NCBI GenBank assembly: GCA_005779395.1
Contig: SXJP01000027.1
Location: 1 to 46,834, forward strand
Direction: 5' to 3'
DNA: 46,834 bases
Origin: Actinomycetota bacterium
GTDB lineage: Bacteria; Actinomycetota; Acidimicrobiia; IMCC26256; PALSA-610
The notes under the pieces are model-generated. The model saw only the letters and a program-made list of their open reading frames with translations. It was not told the origin of the DNA and made no database searches. Made by a program: the position numbers and the translations under genes. Within the stretch, counting starts at the first letter, position 1; the number at the start of each line of letters is the position of its first letter. This document shows, in pieces, positions 24,394 through 32,375 of this stretch.

Positions 24394-24399
24394 TAGAGT
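24394..24399 (+). promoter_or_regulatory. -10-like box TAGAGT before rarA
   Basis: TAGAGT lies 9 bases before the rarA ATG at 24409, after the divergent minus-strand gene. It is a candidate near-leaderless promoter. Confidence 0.35.
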
Positions 24400-24408
24400 C
24401 CCTCCACC

Positions 24409-25794
24409 ATGAGTGGCCCAGACCTATTTAGCCACGCCGTCGAAGAACGGCTCGCGCGTAGGGCGCCGCTCGCCGCGAGGCTCCGGCCGAGGTCATTGGA
24501 TGAGGTAGCAGGTCAAAAGCACTTGCTCGCGAAGGGCAGACCACTCCGAACCTTGATCGAATCTGATCGCTTGGCATCTGTGATCTTGTTTGGCCCGCCA
24601 GGAACCGGCAAGACAAGCATCGCAAGGCTCGTGGCTGGCGCTACGAGCAAGGCATTCGAACCGCTATCGGCCGTGAATGCCGGCGTCAAGGACGTTCGCG
24701 AGGTCGTCGAGCGCGCCAAAGAGCGCCTTGGAGAGCGCGGCCAAGGAACGATCCTTTTCCTCGATGAGGTCCATCGATTCAACAGGACTCAACAAGATGC
24801 ATTGCTGCCGCACGTTGAGGAAGGCATCATCGTCCTCGTCGGCGCGACGACGGAGAACCCATTCTTTTCTCTCACCGGTCCAATACTTAGCCGCAGCACC
24901 TTGTTCCGACTTGAACAACTCAGCGCAGAGGATCTCGTGCCACTGATGCAACGTGCGTTGCTCGATGTCGATCGTGGTCTTGGCTCAGAGCCGAGCACGA
25001 TCAGCGACGACGCGATGCATCACCTTTGTGAACGTGCCGAGGGCGACGCGCGCCATGCCCTCACGTGCCTCGAATTGGCCCATGCGCTGAGCGTCGAAGA
25101 AGCGAGAGCGAGCGGAGCCAAAAGCGTGCCAGAAATCTCGCTGGCTCATGCCGAATCTGCGCTTGCCACACGCGCGATTCGTTACGGCGAAGACGAGCAT
25201 TACGACATCATCTCCGCTTTCATAAAGAGCATTCGTGGCTCCGATCCCGATGCCGGCGTCTACTGGCTTGCTCGGATGCTTGAAGCTGGCGAAGACCCGC
25301 GGTTTGTAGCTCGAAGGCTCGTCATCCTCGCATCGGAAGACATAGGTCTTGCTGATCCGCATGCGCTCGTAATTGCAAATGCTGCCGCGGCTGCACTTGA
25401 GTTTGTTGGTCTGCCAGAGGCCCGCATCAACCTCTCTCATGCCGTTATCTATCTTGCGTTGGCTCCAAAATCGAACAGCGCATATAAGGCGATTGGAGCC
25501 GCAATCTCTGCTGTTTCGGACCGAGCGCTTGGCAGAGTTCCGTTGCACCTCCGTGACGGTGGCTACAGAGGAGCCGCGGTCCTTGGTCATGGGGTCGGAT
25601 ATGAGTACCCACACGATGCTCCACACCACTGGATCGCCCAGCAGTACTTGCCAGATGAAGTGGCGAGCGAGGCCTTCTACGAGCCTGGTTCATCGAATTG
25701 CGAAGCTGCGCTAGTGGAACTCTGGAATCATCGTCGTACGATTGGACGTCCAATGGTCGAGCGACGCGTAGGGGATCGGCGGAAAAACTCATGA
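24409..25794 (+). CDS. rarA: Replication-associated recombination protein RarA (MgsA)
   Basis: The 461-residue clamp-loader-like AAA+ ATPase has LRPRSLDEVAGQKHLLAKGR at about 24-43, Walker A FGPPGTGKTSIARLVAG, Walker B ILFLDEVHRFNRTQQDALLP and sensor VGATTENPFFSL. The C-terminal tetramerisation region has the family pattern YGEDEHYDIISAFIKSIRGS, DPDAGVYWLARML and GYEYPHDAPHHW. RarA acts at stalled replication forks. Length and motif order are typical. The ATGA overlap at its end couples it to the next small gene. Confidence 0.95.
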   Translation: MSGPDLFSHAVEERLARRAPLAARLRPRSLDEVAGQKHLLAKGRPLRTLIESDRLASVILFGPPGTGKTSIARLVAGATSKAFEPLSAVNAGVKDVREVVERAKERLGERGQGTILFLDEVHRFNRTQQDALLPHVEEGIIVLVGATTENPFFSLTGPILSRSTLFRLEQLSAEDLVPLMQRALLDVDRGLGSEPSTISDDAMHHLCERAEGDARHALTCLELAHALSVEEARASGAKSVPEISLAHAESALATRAIRYGEDEHYDIISAFIKSIRGSDPDAGVYWLARMLEAGEDPRFVARRLVILASEDIGLADPHALVIANAAAAALEFVGLPEARINLSHAVIYLALAPKSNSAYKAIGAAISAVSDRALGRVPLHLRDGGYRGAAVLGHGVGYEYPHDAPHHWIAQQYLPDEVASEAFYEPGSSNCEAALVELWNHRRTIGRPMVERRVGDRRKNS

Positions 25795-26198
25795 GCCCGG
25801 CCGAAGTTGTAGCGATCGTGATGGCTGTGCTTGTCGGTGTTCTAGCCGGGGTACTTGTAGCGACACTGTTTTCCCTCAAACGGGCGCTCCGCGAGGTGCG
25901 CGACGCAGTTGAGCTTTTGCACAGCGAAACGTTGCCACTCGTAGAAGAACTACATGGTGCAGTCGACGAGACAGTCGATCAGGTGATGCGAGTTGACAGA
26001 CTTATTAGCGGAGCGGAGGTTCTCGAAGAGAGAGTCGACTCAGCGACCCGGTTCGCTTACCGCACGATTCAGTCTCCTGTAGTCAAAGCCATGGCCATCG
26101 GCGCAGGCGTCTCTGAGGCGAGCAAGCGGCTACGTGGCAAAGCAAAAGGCCCGGCACCAATTAAGCAGACTCGTCGCGCTCAACGGAGCAAGAGCTAA
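25791..26198 (+). CDS. Small membrane protein, DUF948-like
   Basis: The 135-residue protein has one N-terminal membrane helix (about 4-28, AEVVAIVMAVLVGVLAGVLVATLF). An amphipathic helical stretch (KRALREVRDAVELLHSETLP, then VEELHGAVDETVDQVMRVD) likely forms a coiled coil, as in DUF948 proteins. A basic tail of about 30 residues (Lys/Arg/Gln-rich) ends it. The frame is open earlier, but the ATG at 25791 overlaps the rarA stop (ATGA) and places the helix at the N-terminus. A similar small helix-bearing gene follows. Function is unknown; the position before alaS is the only other clue. Confidence 0.75.
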   Translation: MSPAEVVAIVMAVLVGVLAGVLVATLFSLKRALREVRDAVELLHSETLPLVEELHGAVDETVDQVMRVDRLISGAEVLEERVDSATRFAYRTIQSPVVKAMAIGAGVSEASKRLRGKAKGPAPIKQTRRAQRSKS

Positions 26199-26200
26199 CT

Positions 26201-26434
26201 ATGTTCAAGCGGAGTCGCTGGATGGTGATTGGCTACGCGGCCGGTGTCGGAACTTCTGTGTTCGGCGTATATAAGGCGCGCAAAGCCGCGCGTCGCTATC
26301 GCCCGCCTGCGGTTGCTGCGCGCGCTGCTGATACTGCAATGCGCGGAGCGGGTCGCGTGCGCGACGCTGTCGTCGAGGGTCGTGCCGCGATGCACGAACG
26401 CGAAGCAGAACTCCGAATCAAGCACTCCCTGTAA
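26201..26434 (+). CDS. Small hypothetical protein, basic, one short hydrophobic helix
   Basis: The 77-residue protein starts MFKRSRWMVIGYAAGVGTSVFGVY, a short hydrophobic segment flanked by basic residues. An Ala/Arg-rich helix and the ending HEREAELRIKHSL follow. The ATG is two bases after the previous stop. It is not a shadow of another gene, since no other frame here is better supported and it fills the gap to alaS. No family was recognised. Its TAA stop is part of the -10-like box TAATCT that precedes alaS. Confidence 0.62.
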   Translation: MFKRSRWMVIGYAAGVGTSVFGVYKARKAARRYRPPAVAARAADTAMRGAGRVRDAVVEGRAAMHEREAELRIKHSL

Positions 26435-26437
26435 TCT
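26432..26437 (+). promoter_or_regulatory. -10-like box TAATCT before alaS
   Basis: TAATCT ends 6 bases before the alaS ATG at 26444 and includes the stop codon of the upstream gene. No Shine-Dalgarno is present. Confidence 0.4.
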
Positions 26438-26443
26438 GCAGCC

Positions 26444-29071
26444 ATGCCTAACCCGCCCCGCACAGCAGATGAGCTTCGCGCTGCCTGGTATTCGTTCTGG
26501 TCTGCCAAAGATCACCTGGTCGTGCCATCTGCGAGCGTCATCCCAGTAGATAAGACCGTGCTGTTCACTGTCGCTGGCATGGTGCCATTCAAGAACTACT
26601 TCCTCGGCGACGAGGTTCCACCTGCACCAAGGGCTGTTTCAATCCAAAAGTGCATTCGTGCCGGCGGCAAGCACAACGATCTTGACGACATCGGCAGGAC
26701 TAACCGCCATTTCTCGTTCTTTGAGATGATGGGCAATTTCAGTTTCGGTGACTACTTCAAGGCAGACGCGATTCCTTGGGCATGGGAGTTCACAACAGAA
26801 CATCTTGGTTTCGATCCCGACAAACTCTGGGTCACTGTCCATCTGTCCGACGATGAGGCAGCCGAGATTTGGCGCGACAAGGTTGGTGTACCGGCCGACC
26901 GCATCCAGCGGCTCGATGAAGACAACTACTGGAAGATGGGCGACACCGGACCGTGTGGTCCGTGCTCTGAGATATTCATAGACCTCGGCGCAGAACACGG
27001 CGAAGATGGCGGACCAGCAACAGGCAACGACCGTTTCATCGAGTTCTGGAACCTGGTTTTTATGCAGTTCGATCAACGCGCAGACGGTGAGAAAGTCCCG
27101 CTCGCTAAAGCCTCTATCGATACGGGTGCAGGACTTGAGCGGATCTTGTTCTTGTTGCAGAACAAGTCGTCTATCTGGGACATCGATTTGTTCGAACCGC
27201 TCATCGATCGAGCGCAAGAAGTATGCGGCACTGTGTATGGCCGCAACGCAGAACACGACGTGTACTTGCGAATCCTTGCTGAACATGCGCGTTCGATGGC
27301 GATCATGGTGGGCGACGGTGTAATGCCAAGCAACACCGAACGTGGCTACGTGCTGCGCCGTATTATCCGTCGCGCTGTCAGCCACGCGTATCGCCTCGGA
27401 GCGAAAGATTTGGTTACCCCCGCAATGGTCGGCGCAGTGTGCGATGTCATGGCCAATGCCTATCCACGACTCGCAGAGGACCGCGACTTAGTCACCCGAA
27501 TTGTTAGTCGGGAAGAAGAGTCGTTCAGGCGCACGCTTAGCCGCGGAACCGAATATATCGACGACGTTGTGGCTCGCGGCGATGTCTCTGGAGCTGATGC
27601 GTTCTATCTTCACGACACGCTCGGCTTTCCGGTAGATCTAACTCGCGAGGTCGCCGCTATTAGTTCTCGCACGGTCGATCTCGCTGGCTTCGACACTCTG
27701 ATGGGCGAACAACGCGCCCGCGCCAAAGATGCAGCCAAGGAGGCTGGAGGCAAAGCCAACGCTCCGCTAGAGCTATATCGAGAGTTGCTGGAAGCCTCAG
27801 GTGTAACAGCGTTTACGGGGCGCACAGAAACAAGAACCGAAAGAGCAGCAGTGCTCGCGCTCATCTCCGCGCAGGATCGCCTAGCGCGCGCTGACGAAGG
27901 GTCCGTTGTCGACGTCGTGCTCGACAAGACACCGTGTTATGCCGAAAGTGGTGGCCAAGTAGGCGACACAGGCACGATCGTTGGTGACGGTTTCGAACTA
28001 AGTGTCACAGATACCAAACTTGGTTTGCCGGGACTGCATCTGCATCGAGCGAGAGTTACAAAAGGCTCGGTAGCTGAAGACGCAGTTTGTAGCGTTGCGA
28101 TCGATGCTGACCGACGCGATGCAATACGCCGCAACCACACCGCGACGCACCTTCTGCACTGGGCGCTGCGCGAAGTGCTAGGCGAGCATGTAAAGCAAGC
28201 AGGTTCACTTGTTTCGCCAGAGCGGCTGCGATTCGACTTCGCTCATTTCGAGGCGATGACCCCGGACGAACTCCGCAAGGTCGAGGCACTCGCTAACACA
28301 ATTGTGATCTCCGATGCGAGCGTCGATCACTCCGAGATGTCTAGGGTCGAAGCAGAGAAGATTGGTGCTGTCGCCTTCTTCGGCGACAAATACGGAGATG
28401 TCGTGCGAGTCCTGCGCGCCGGCCCATCGCTCGAACTTTGTGGCGGAACCCACGTTGGGTCTCTTGGTTTCATCGGCCCGATCAAGATCATTAGCGAAGG
28501 GTCGATTGGTAGCAATCTGCGACGAATCGAAGCGCTCACCGGTGAAGCAGCGTTAACCCACATCGTTGATACGGAATCTCGTTTGGTCAAGATCGGGAGC
28601 GCGTTGAAGGCGTCGCCTGCCGAGATCGATGAAAAGATCGCGAAGTTGCTCGACTCCGTGAAGGTGCTCGAATCCGAAATCGCCGCGATTCGCGCGAAGG
28701 AAACTCACGCCGTCGCGACTCAACTAGTTGCGACGGCAGTAGATGGTTGCATCGTTGCCCGACACGACGGCATGAGCCCAGACGACTTGCGGCAACTCGC
28801 CCAAAACGCGCTACGCCAAATCGGTTCGGGTGTAGTCGCAGTCATTGGACTCAACCAAGAGGGTTCCAAGGCTGGCGTCGTGGTAGCAGTCAGCAAGGAT
28901 CGCGTTGGTGCTGGTGCATCGGCAGCGGACATTGCAGCACCGATCGCGCGCGCGTTAGGCGGAGGGGTAGCGAAGAACCCAGACCTAGCCGTAGGTGGTG
29001 GCCCCAACACCGGCGCGATCGACGATGCTTTCGAAGCCTTGAAGTCTGGTGTTACGGATAGCCCACGGTGA
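26444..29071 (+). CDS. alaS: Alanine--tRNA ligase
   Basis: The 875-residue protein has the class II catalytic core at the N-terminus (VFTVAGMVPFKNYFLG region; RTNRHFSFFEMMGNFSFGDY; GAGLERILFLLQ). The editing domain with zinc-type motifs HTATHLLHWAL and, later, LCGGTHVGSLGFI deacylates Ser- and Gly-tRNA-Ala. The C-terminal C-Ala domain ends with AVGGGPNTGAIDDAFEALK. All expected parts are present and the length is normal. It is followed by yqgF through a GTGA overlap, giving an alaS-yqgF-mltG-aroE run with four-base overlaps throughout. Confidence 0.97.
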   Translation: MPNPPRTADELRAAWYSFWSAKDHLVVPSASVIPVDKTVLFTVAGMVPFKNYFLGDEVPPAPRAVSIQKCIRAGGKHNDLDDIGRTNRHFSFFEMMGNFSFGDYFKADAIPWAWEFTTEHLGFDPDKLWVTVHLSDDEAAEIWRDKVGVPADRIQRLDEDNYWKMGDTGPCGPCSEIFIDLGAEHGEDGGPATGNDRFIEFWNLVFMQFDQRADGEKVPLAKASIDTGAGLERILFLLQNKSSIWDIDLFEPLIDRAQEVCGTVYGRNAEHDVYLRILAEHARSMAIMVGDGVMPSNTERGYVLRRIIRRAVSHAYRLGAKDLVTPAMVGAVCDVMANAYPRLAEDRDLVTRIVSREEESFRRTLSRGTEYIDDVVARGDVSGADAFYLHDTLGFPVDLTREVAAISSRTVDLAGFDTLMGEQRARAKDAAKEAGGKANAPLELYRELLEASGVTAFTGRTETRTERAAVLALISAQDRLARADEGSVVDVVLDKTPCYAESGGQVGDTGTIVGDGFELSVTDTKLGLPGLHLHRARVTKGSVAEDAVCSVAIDADRRDAIRRNHTATHLLHWALREVLGEHVKQAGSLVSPERLRFDFAHFEAMTPDELRKVEALANTIVISDASVDHSEMSRVEAEKIGAVAFFGDKYGDVVRVLRAGPSLELCGGTHVGSLGFIGPIKIISEGSIGSNLRRIEALTGEAALTHIVDTESRLVKIGSALKASPAEIDEKIAKLLDSVKVLESEIAAIRAKETHAVATQLVATAVDGCIVARHDGMSPDDLRQLAQNALRQIGSGVVAVIGLNQEGSKAGVVVAVSKDRVGAGASAADIAAPIARALGGGVAKNPDLAVGGGPNTGAIDDAFEALKSGVTDSPR

Positions 29072-29502
29072 CGAACCGGCTCGGTAGGGCACTCGGAATC
29101 GATCTAGGGTCGCGCCGAATCGGGATCGCGCTGTCTGATCCGAGCAGGTCAATCGCTTCACCTCACACGGTGCTGCAGCGAGCAAAAACCCAGTCCGAGG
29201 ACCATGCTGCAATCCGGCAAATCATGGTGGAGCAGGAAGTGACCGTTGTTGTCGTGGGCTTGCCGCTATCTATGACGGGCCGTGACGGCCCCGCAGCGAA
29301 GGCAGCGAGAATAGAGATCGAAGCCATGGGTGCCGCGTTCGTTGGCATCGAGGTTGTTGCATTCGATGAACGTCTAACGACTATCTCTGCGGAACGGTCG
29401 CTTCAAGAAGCGCACTTGACTAAGGCACAACAACGCGATCTCGTCGACAAGGTCGCAGCCGCCGTCATGCTGCAGGCCTTTCTGGATAGTGCTCCGAAAT
29501 GA
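29068..29502 (+). CDS. ruvX: Pre-16S rRNA processing nuclease YqgF (RuvX)
   Basis: The 144-residue RNase H-like protein has the first catalytic strand ALGIDLGSRRIGIALSDPS, the central VVVVGLPLSMTGRDGPAAKA, the acidic VVAFDERLTTISAERSL and the closing KVAAAVMLQAFLD. The family trims the 5' end of 16S rRNA precursors and was earlier predicted to be a resolvase. The start is a GTG at 29068 overlapping the alaS stop. The end overlaps the mltG ATG. Confidence 0.94.
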   Translation: MTNRLGRALGIDLGSRRIGIALSDPSRSIASPHTVLQRAKTQSEDHAAIRQIMVEQEVTVVVVGLPLSMTGRDGPAAKAARIEIEAMGAAFVGIEVVAFDERLTTISAERSLQEAHLTKAQQRDLVDKVAAAVMLQAFLDSAPK

Positions 29503-30575
29503 CAGACGACCAACAGGAGTTCGAACTGAGCGGCGACCACGAAGCGCAACCGCGCCGCAAACGTGCAGCGATCATCATTTTGGTCATCCTTGCGATCCCA
29601 TTCCTTGCACTGTTCGTCGCGAACTCGTGGTTACAGAACCAACTCGACCCTCACGCCGAACGTGGGCGACTCGTCGAACTGTCGATCGAATCTGGTTGGG
29701 GAGTTGCGCGCATCGGCAAAGAACTCGAGCACCTCAATGTCATCGATTCGACCTTCGCATTCGGGCTATACGCCCGTTTTGGTAATCACGACAATTTCCA
29801 AGCAGGGGACTACGAGATATCTGAGGGCTCGGGCGTCAGAGAAGCAGTAGCCGTGCTTGAAGCTGGTCCGATTGTTATTGAGGTCGAACTGTCGATTATC
29901 CCTGGACTCTGGTTGACCGAAGTCGCGAACGAAGTCTCAGAGCAACTTGACCTCGATGCAGCGACGTTCTTAGCAATCGTCCGCAATGGAGAAGTGCGCT
30001 CTCGTTTTCAACCCGAAGCTGTGGTTAGCGCCGAAGGCATGCTCTTTCCAGACACTTATAGGTTCTCAGAGGATGTAACAGAACTCGATGTCGTGCGTAC
30101 GATGGTCAATCGCTTCGACGAAATCGCAGCGGAGATTTCGCTCGGTGACGCGAATCCCGAGACGGGACTCAGCGCATATGAAGTGGTCGTTGCTGCATCG
30201 CTAATCCAGGGCGAAGCCCGACTCGACTCTGATAGACCTCTAATCGCATCGGTCATTTTCAACAGGATCGAGGACGACATGGCTTTGCAAATCGATGCGA
30301 CCGTCTTGTACGCAATCGGCAAGCGCAAATCGAGCAACACGGCCGAAGATCGTGCGACTGAGTCTCCTTACAACACATATTGGGCAAAGGGCTTGCCGCC
30401 AACGCCGATAGCAACAGTTGCGAGAGCTTCACTCGAAGCTGCGTTACATCCTGCCCAAACCGAATATCGTTTTTACGTGCTTAGCGATCCTTCTGGTGCG
30501 CACGCATTTGCTGTCAGCTATGACGAGCACCTTGACAACGTTGCTCGTGCTCGCGAACAAGGACTACTCGGATGA
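29499..30575 (+). CDS. mltG: Endolytic murein transglycosylase MltG (YceG)
   Basis: The 358-residue protein has a cytoplasmic N-terminus, one membrane helix at about 24-44 (AAIIILVILAIPFLALFVAN), a LysM-like subdomain with ELSIESGWGVARIGKELEH, and the YceG catalytic domain. The latter shows GMLFPDTYRF, VVVAASLIQGEARLDSDRPL with the family glutamate retained, SVIFNRI, MALQIDATVLYAIG and SPYNTYWAKGLPPTPIA. It cleaves nascent glycan strands outside the membrane and sets their length. Overlaps with yqgF and aroE suggest tight co-expression. Confidence 0.94.
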   Translation: MTDDQQEFELSGDHEAQPRRKRAAIIILVILAIPFLALFVANSWLQNQLDPHAERGRLVELSIESGWGVARIGKELEHLNVIDSTFAFGLYARFGNHDNFQAGDYEISEGSGVREAVAVLEAGPIVIEVELSIIPGLWLTEVANEVSEQLDLDAATFLAIVRNGEVRSRFQPEAVVSAEGMLFPDTYRFSEDVTELDVVRTMVNRFDEIAAEISLGDANPETGLSAYEVVVAASLIQGEARLDSDRPLIASVIFNRIEDDMALQIDATVLYAIGKRKSSNTAEDRATESPYNTYWAKGLPPTPIATVARASLEAALHPAQTEYRFYVLSDPSGAHAFAVSYDEHLDNVARAREQGLLG

Positions 30576-31417
30576 CCCGCACCGTCACCGCCGCCACGCG
30601 GCTCGCAGCGGTAATCGGCGACCCTGTGCGGCATTCACTCTCCCCGGTTCTCTACAACGCTGCGTTCGAGAGCACCGGAATCGACTGGGTCTATGTCGCT
30701 CTAGAAGTCCCGCGTGGTTCCGGAGCACATGCCGTGCGCTCGATGCGCACCCTGGGCATTTCTGGATTGTCGGTCACGATGCCTCATAAATTCGATGTGA
30801 TCGAATCGTGCGATGAGTTGACCCCTGAGGCTGCTGCGCTATCAAGCGTGAATCACCTAAGGGTCGAAGATGGCAAGATCATCGGTGATTCAACCGACGG
30901 TGCAGGATTCTTGAGGTCTCTGGCCGACGCGAATGTAGATGTCGCTGGCATGAAGGTTTTGTTGTTGGGCGCCGGGGGCGCAGCGCGAGCCGTCGCTGCG
31001 GCTCTAAGCCAATCTGGCGCGAGCGTTACATGCGCGGCTCGTAACGCCACGACGGCAACCGAAGTCGCGCAGATTTGTGGCGGCGCCACAGCAGAGTTCG
31101 AATCAGCCGCTGACCTCGTTGCGGACCACGACATGATCGTGAATGCCACATCGATCGGCATGCAGGTAGACGGCTCGTCGGGGTCACGGGTGTCGCCCGT
31201 CCGAGCAGAGACGTTGCGCAAGGACTTAGTCGTGGTCGATCTCGTATACCACCCTGTGGAGACAGAACTGCTTGGGTCCGCCCGGGCGGTTAGAGCAGTT
31301 GTCGTCGACGGCCTCGGGATGCTGATACACCAGGCTGGCATCCAATTCGAACACTGGACCGGCGTAAATGCCCCAATTGCCATAATGCGTAGCGCCGCTC
31401 TCATGTATTTGGGCTAG
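30572..31417 (+). CDS. aroE: Shikimate dehydrogenase (NADP+)
   Basis: The 281-residue protein has the substrate-binding start AVIGDPVRHSLSPVLYNAAF and the catalytic lysine in GLSVTMPHKFDV. The aspartate is in GDSTDGAGFL, the dinucleotide loop is LLLGAGGAARAVAAALSQSG, and NATSIGMQ and the C-terminal DGLGMLIHQAGIQFEHWTG complete it. It reduces 3-dehydroshikimate in aromatic amino acid biosynthesis. It closes the alaS-yqgF-mltG-aroE run; a 43-base gap follows before the pilus genes. Confidence 0.95.
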   Translation: MTRTVTAATRLAAVIGDPVRHSLSPVLYNAAFESTGIDWVYVALEVPRGSGAHAVRSMRTLGISGLSVTMPHKFDVIESCDELTPEAAALSSVNHLRVEDGKIIGDSTDGAGFLRSLADANVDVAGMKVLLLGAGGAARAVAAALSQSGASVTCAARNATTATEVAQICGGATAEFESAADLVADHDMIVNATSIGMQVDGSSGSRVSPVRAETLRKDLVVVDLVYHPVETELLGSARAVRAVVVDGLGMLIHQAGIQFEHWTGVNAPIAIMRSAALMYLG

Positions 31418-31460
31418 ATGCGTCGGCCGCCACACTGAGTGGTCAACCCCGGCGACACGT

Positions 31461-32354
31461 GTGCCGATAGTTCTTGAAATCAGACCGTTGCTAGAACCGA
31501 GAGGGCGACGCCAAGTGCTACACGGAACGTTCGACATCTTCCCGCTCACCGACCTCGTGGCCATGCTCGTAGCCGCGCACAGGACCGGCTCGATCGAGAT
31601 CTGCACGGACCTCGCCAATGGCTCGATTCATCTGCAAGATGGATTGTGTGTGGGGGTCGAACCGAGCGCCTCGCCCGATGTCAGCGAAGCTTCGCTGGCC
31701 TCGTCTCTCGTCGACGTATGCGTTCGGTTCGGCAAGGACCCTGAGGCGAGTTTCAAGTTCGTGGTGTCGACGCCGCCGCCGTCCGCCGTCGCAATAGATG
31801 TGGCGTCGTCGATAGCTGAAATCGATCGAATCACGGCAGAGTCAGATGCTGTGAACGGGCTTGTCGGGTCGCTCGACTCATGCCCAGAGGTCGCGCCTGA
31901 GATTGCGAGTGAATCAATAACTCTGAGTGCAACTCAATGGGCATTGCTTGCAAATGTCGATGGAAGGACAGCGGTTCGTGATCTCAAACGGCCGCAGGAG
32001 ACTTCGTTGATCGAGGTGTGTAAGGAGATCGCAGACCTCGTTGAACGTGGTGCTCTCCGCCTGGGAACCGATTCGCCTCCGCATACACCACAACGCTCAA
32101 GCCTGCTAGCGAGTGCGCATGTCACGGCACCCGTGGCGACTGTCCACCAACCTCTTGCACTCGTTGCGCCGTATGGTCCTGGAGTAGATGAACAACCCGA
32201 CACCTCGGCGGCCCGCCCGAGCGACGCCGATGTTGTCGATGATTCAGGGTCGGACGCCTTCGACTACCAGGACGACCAAGAAGACACAGACGTTTCCACT
32301 GTGGCTGATCGAAGCGTGATGCTGAAGATGTTCAGCGCGCTTCGAGACGCTTAG
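31461..32354 (+). CDS. DUF4388-like protein upstream of pilB
   Basis: The 297-residue protein from GTG 31461 has an N-terminal domain resembling DUF4388 (PatA N-terminal type): LHGTFDIFPLTDLVAMLVAA, RTGSIEICTDLANGSIHLQDG and the following helical part (about 20-110). The middle region (about 155-205) looks like a small winged-helix-type module (LSATQWALLANVDGRTAVRDL, EVCKEIADLVERGALRLG). The C-terminal about 60 residues are disordered and acidic (DDSGSDAFDYQDDQEDTD). There is no membrane helix. DUF4388 domains are often found in gliding, pilus or response-regulator proteins, so a regulatory part in pilus function is plausible but unproven. The start is uncertain: no good Shine-Dalgarno is seen. 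Confidence 0.72.
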   Translation: MPIVLEIRPLLEPRGRRQVLHGTFDIFPLTDLVAMLVAAHRTGSIEICTDLANGSIHLQDGLCVGVEPSASPDVSEASLASSLVDVCVRFGKDPEASFKFVVSTPPPSAVAIDVASSIAEIDRITAESDAVNGLVGSLDSCPEVAPEIASESITLSATQWALLANVDGRTAVRDLKRPQETSLIEVCKEIADLVERGALRLGTDSPPHTPQRSSLLASAHVTAPVATVHQPLALVAPYGPGVDEQPDTSAARPSDADVVDDSGSDAFDYQDDQEDTDVSTVADRSVMLKMFSALRDA

Positions 32355-32375
32355 AACGAAACCTAAGAAGTAGCT

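Noticed and set aside
26639..27385. A 248-residue minus-strand frame inside alaS
   Set aside because: It is antisense to a fully conserved part of alaS; codon bias of the host strand explains the open frame.
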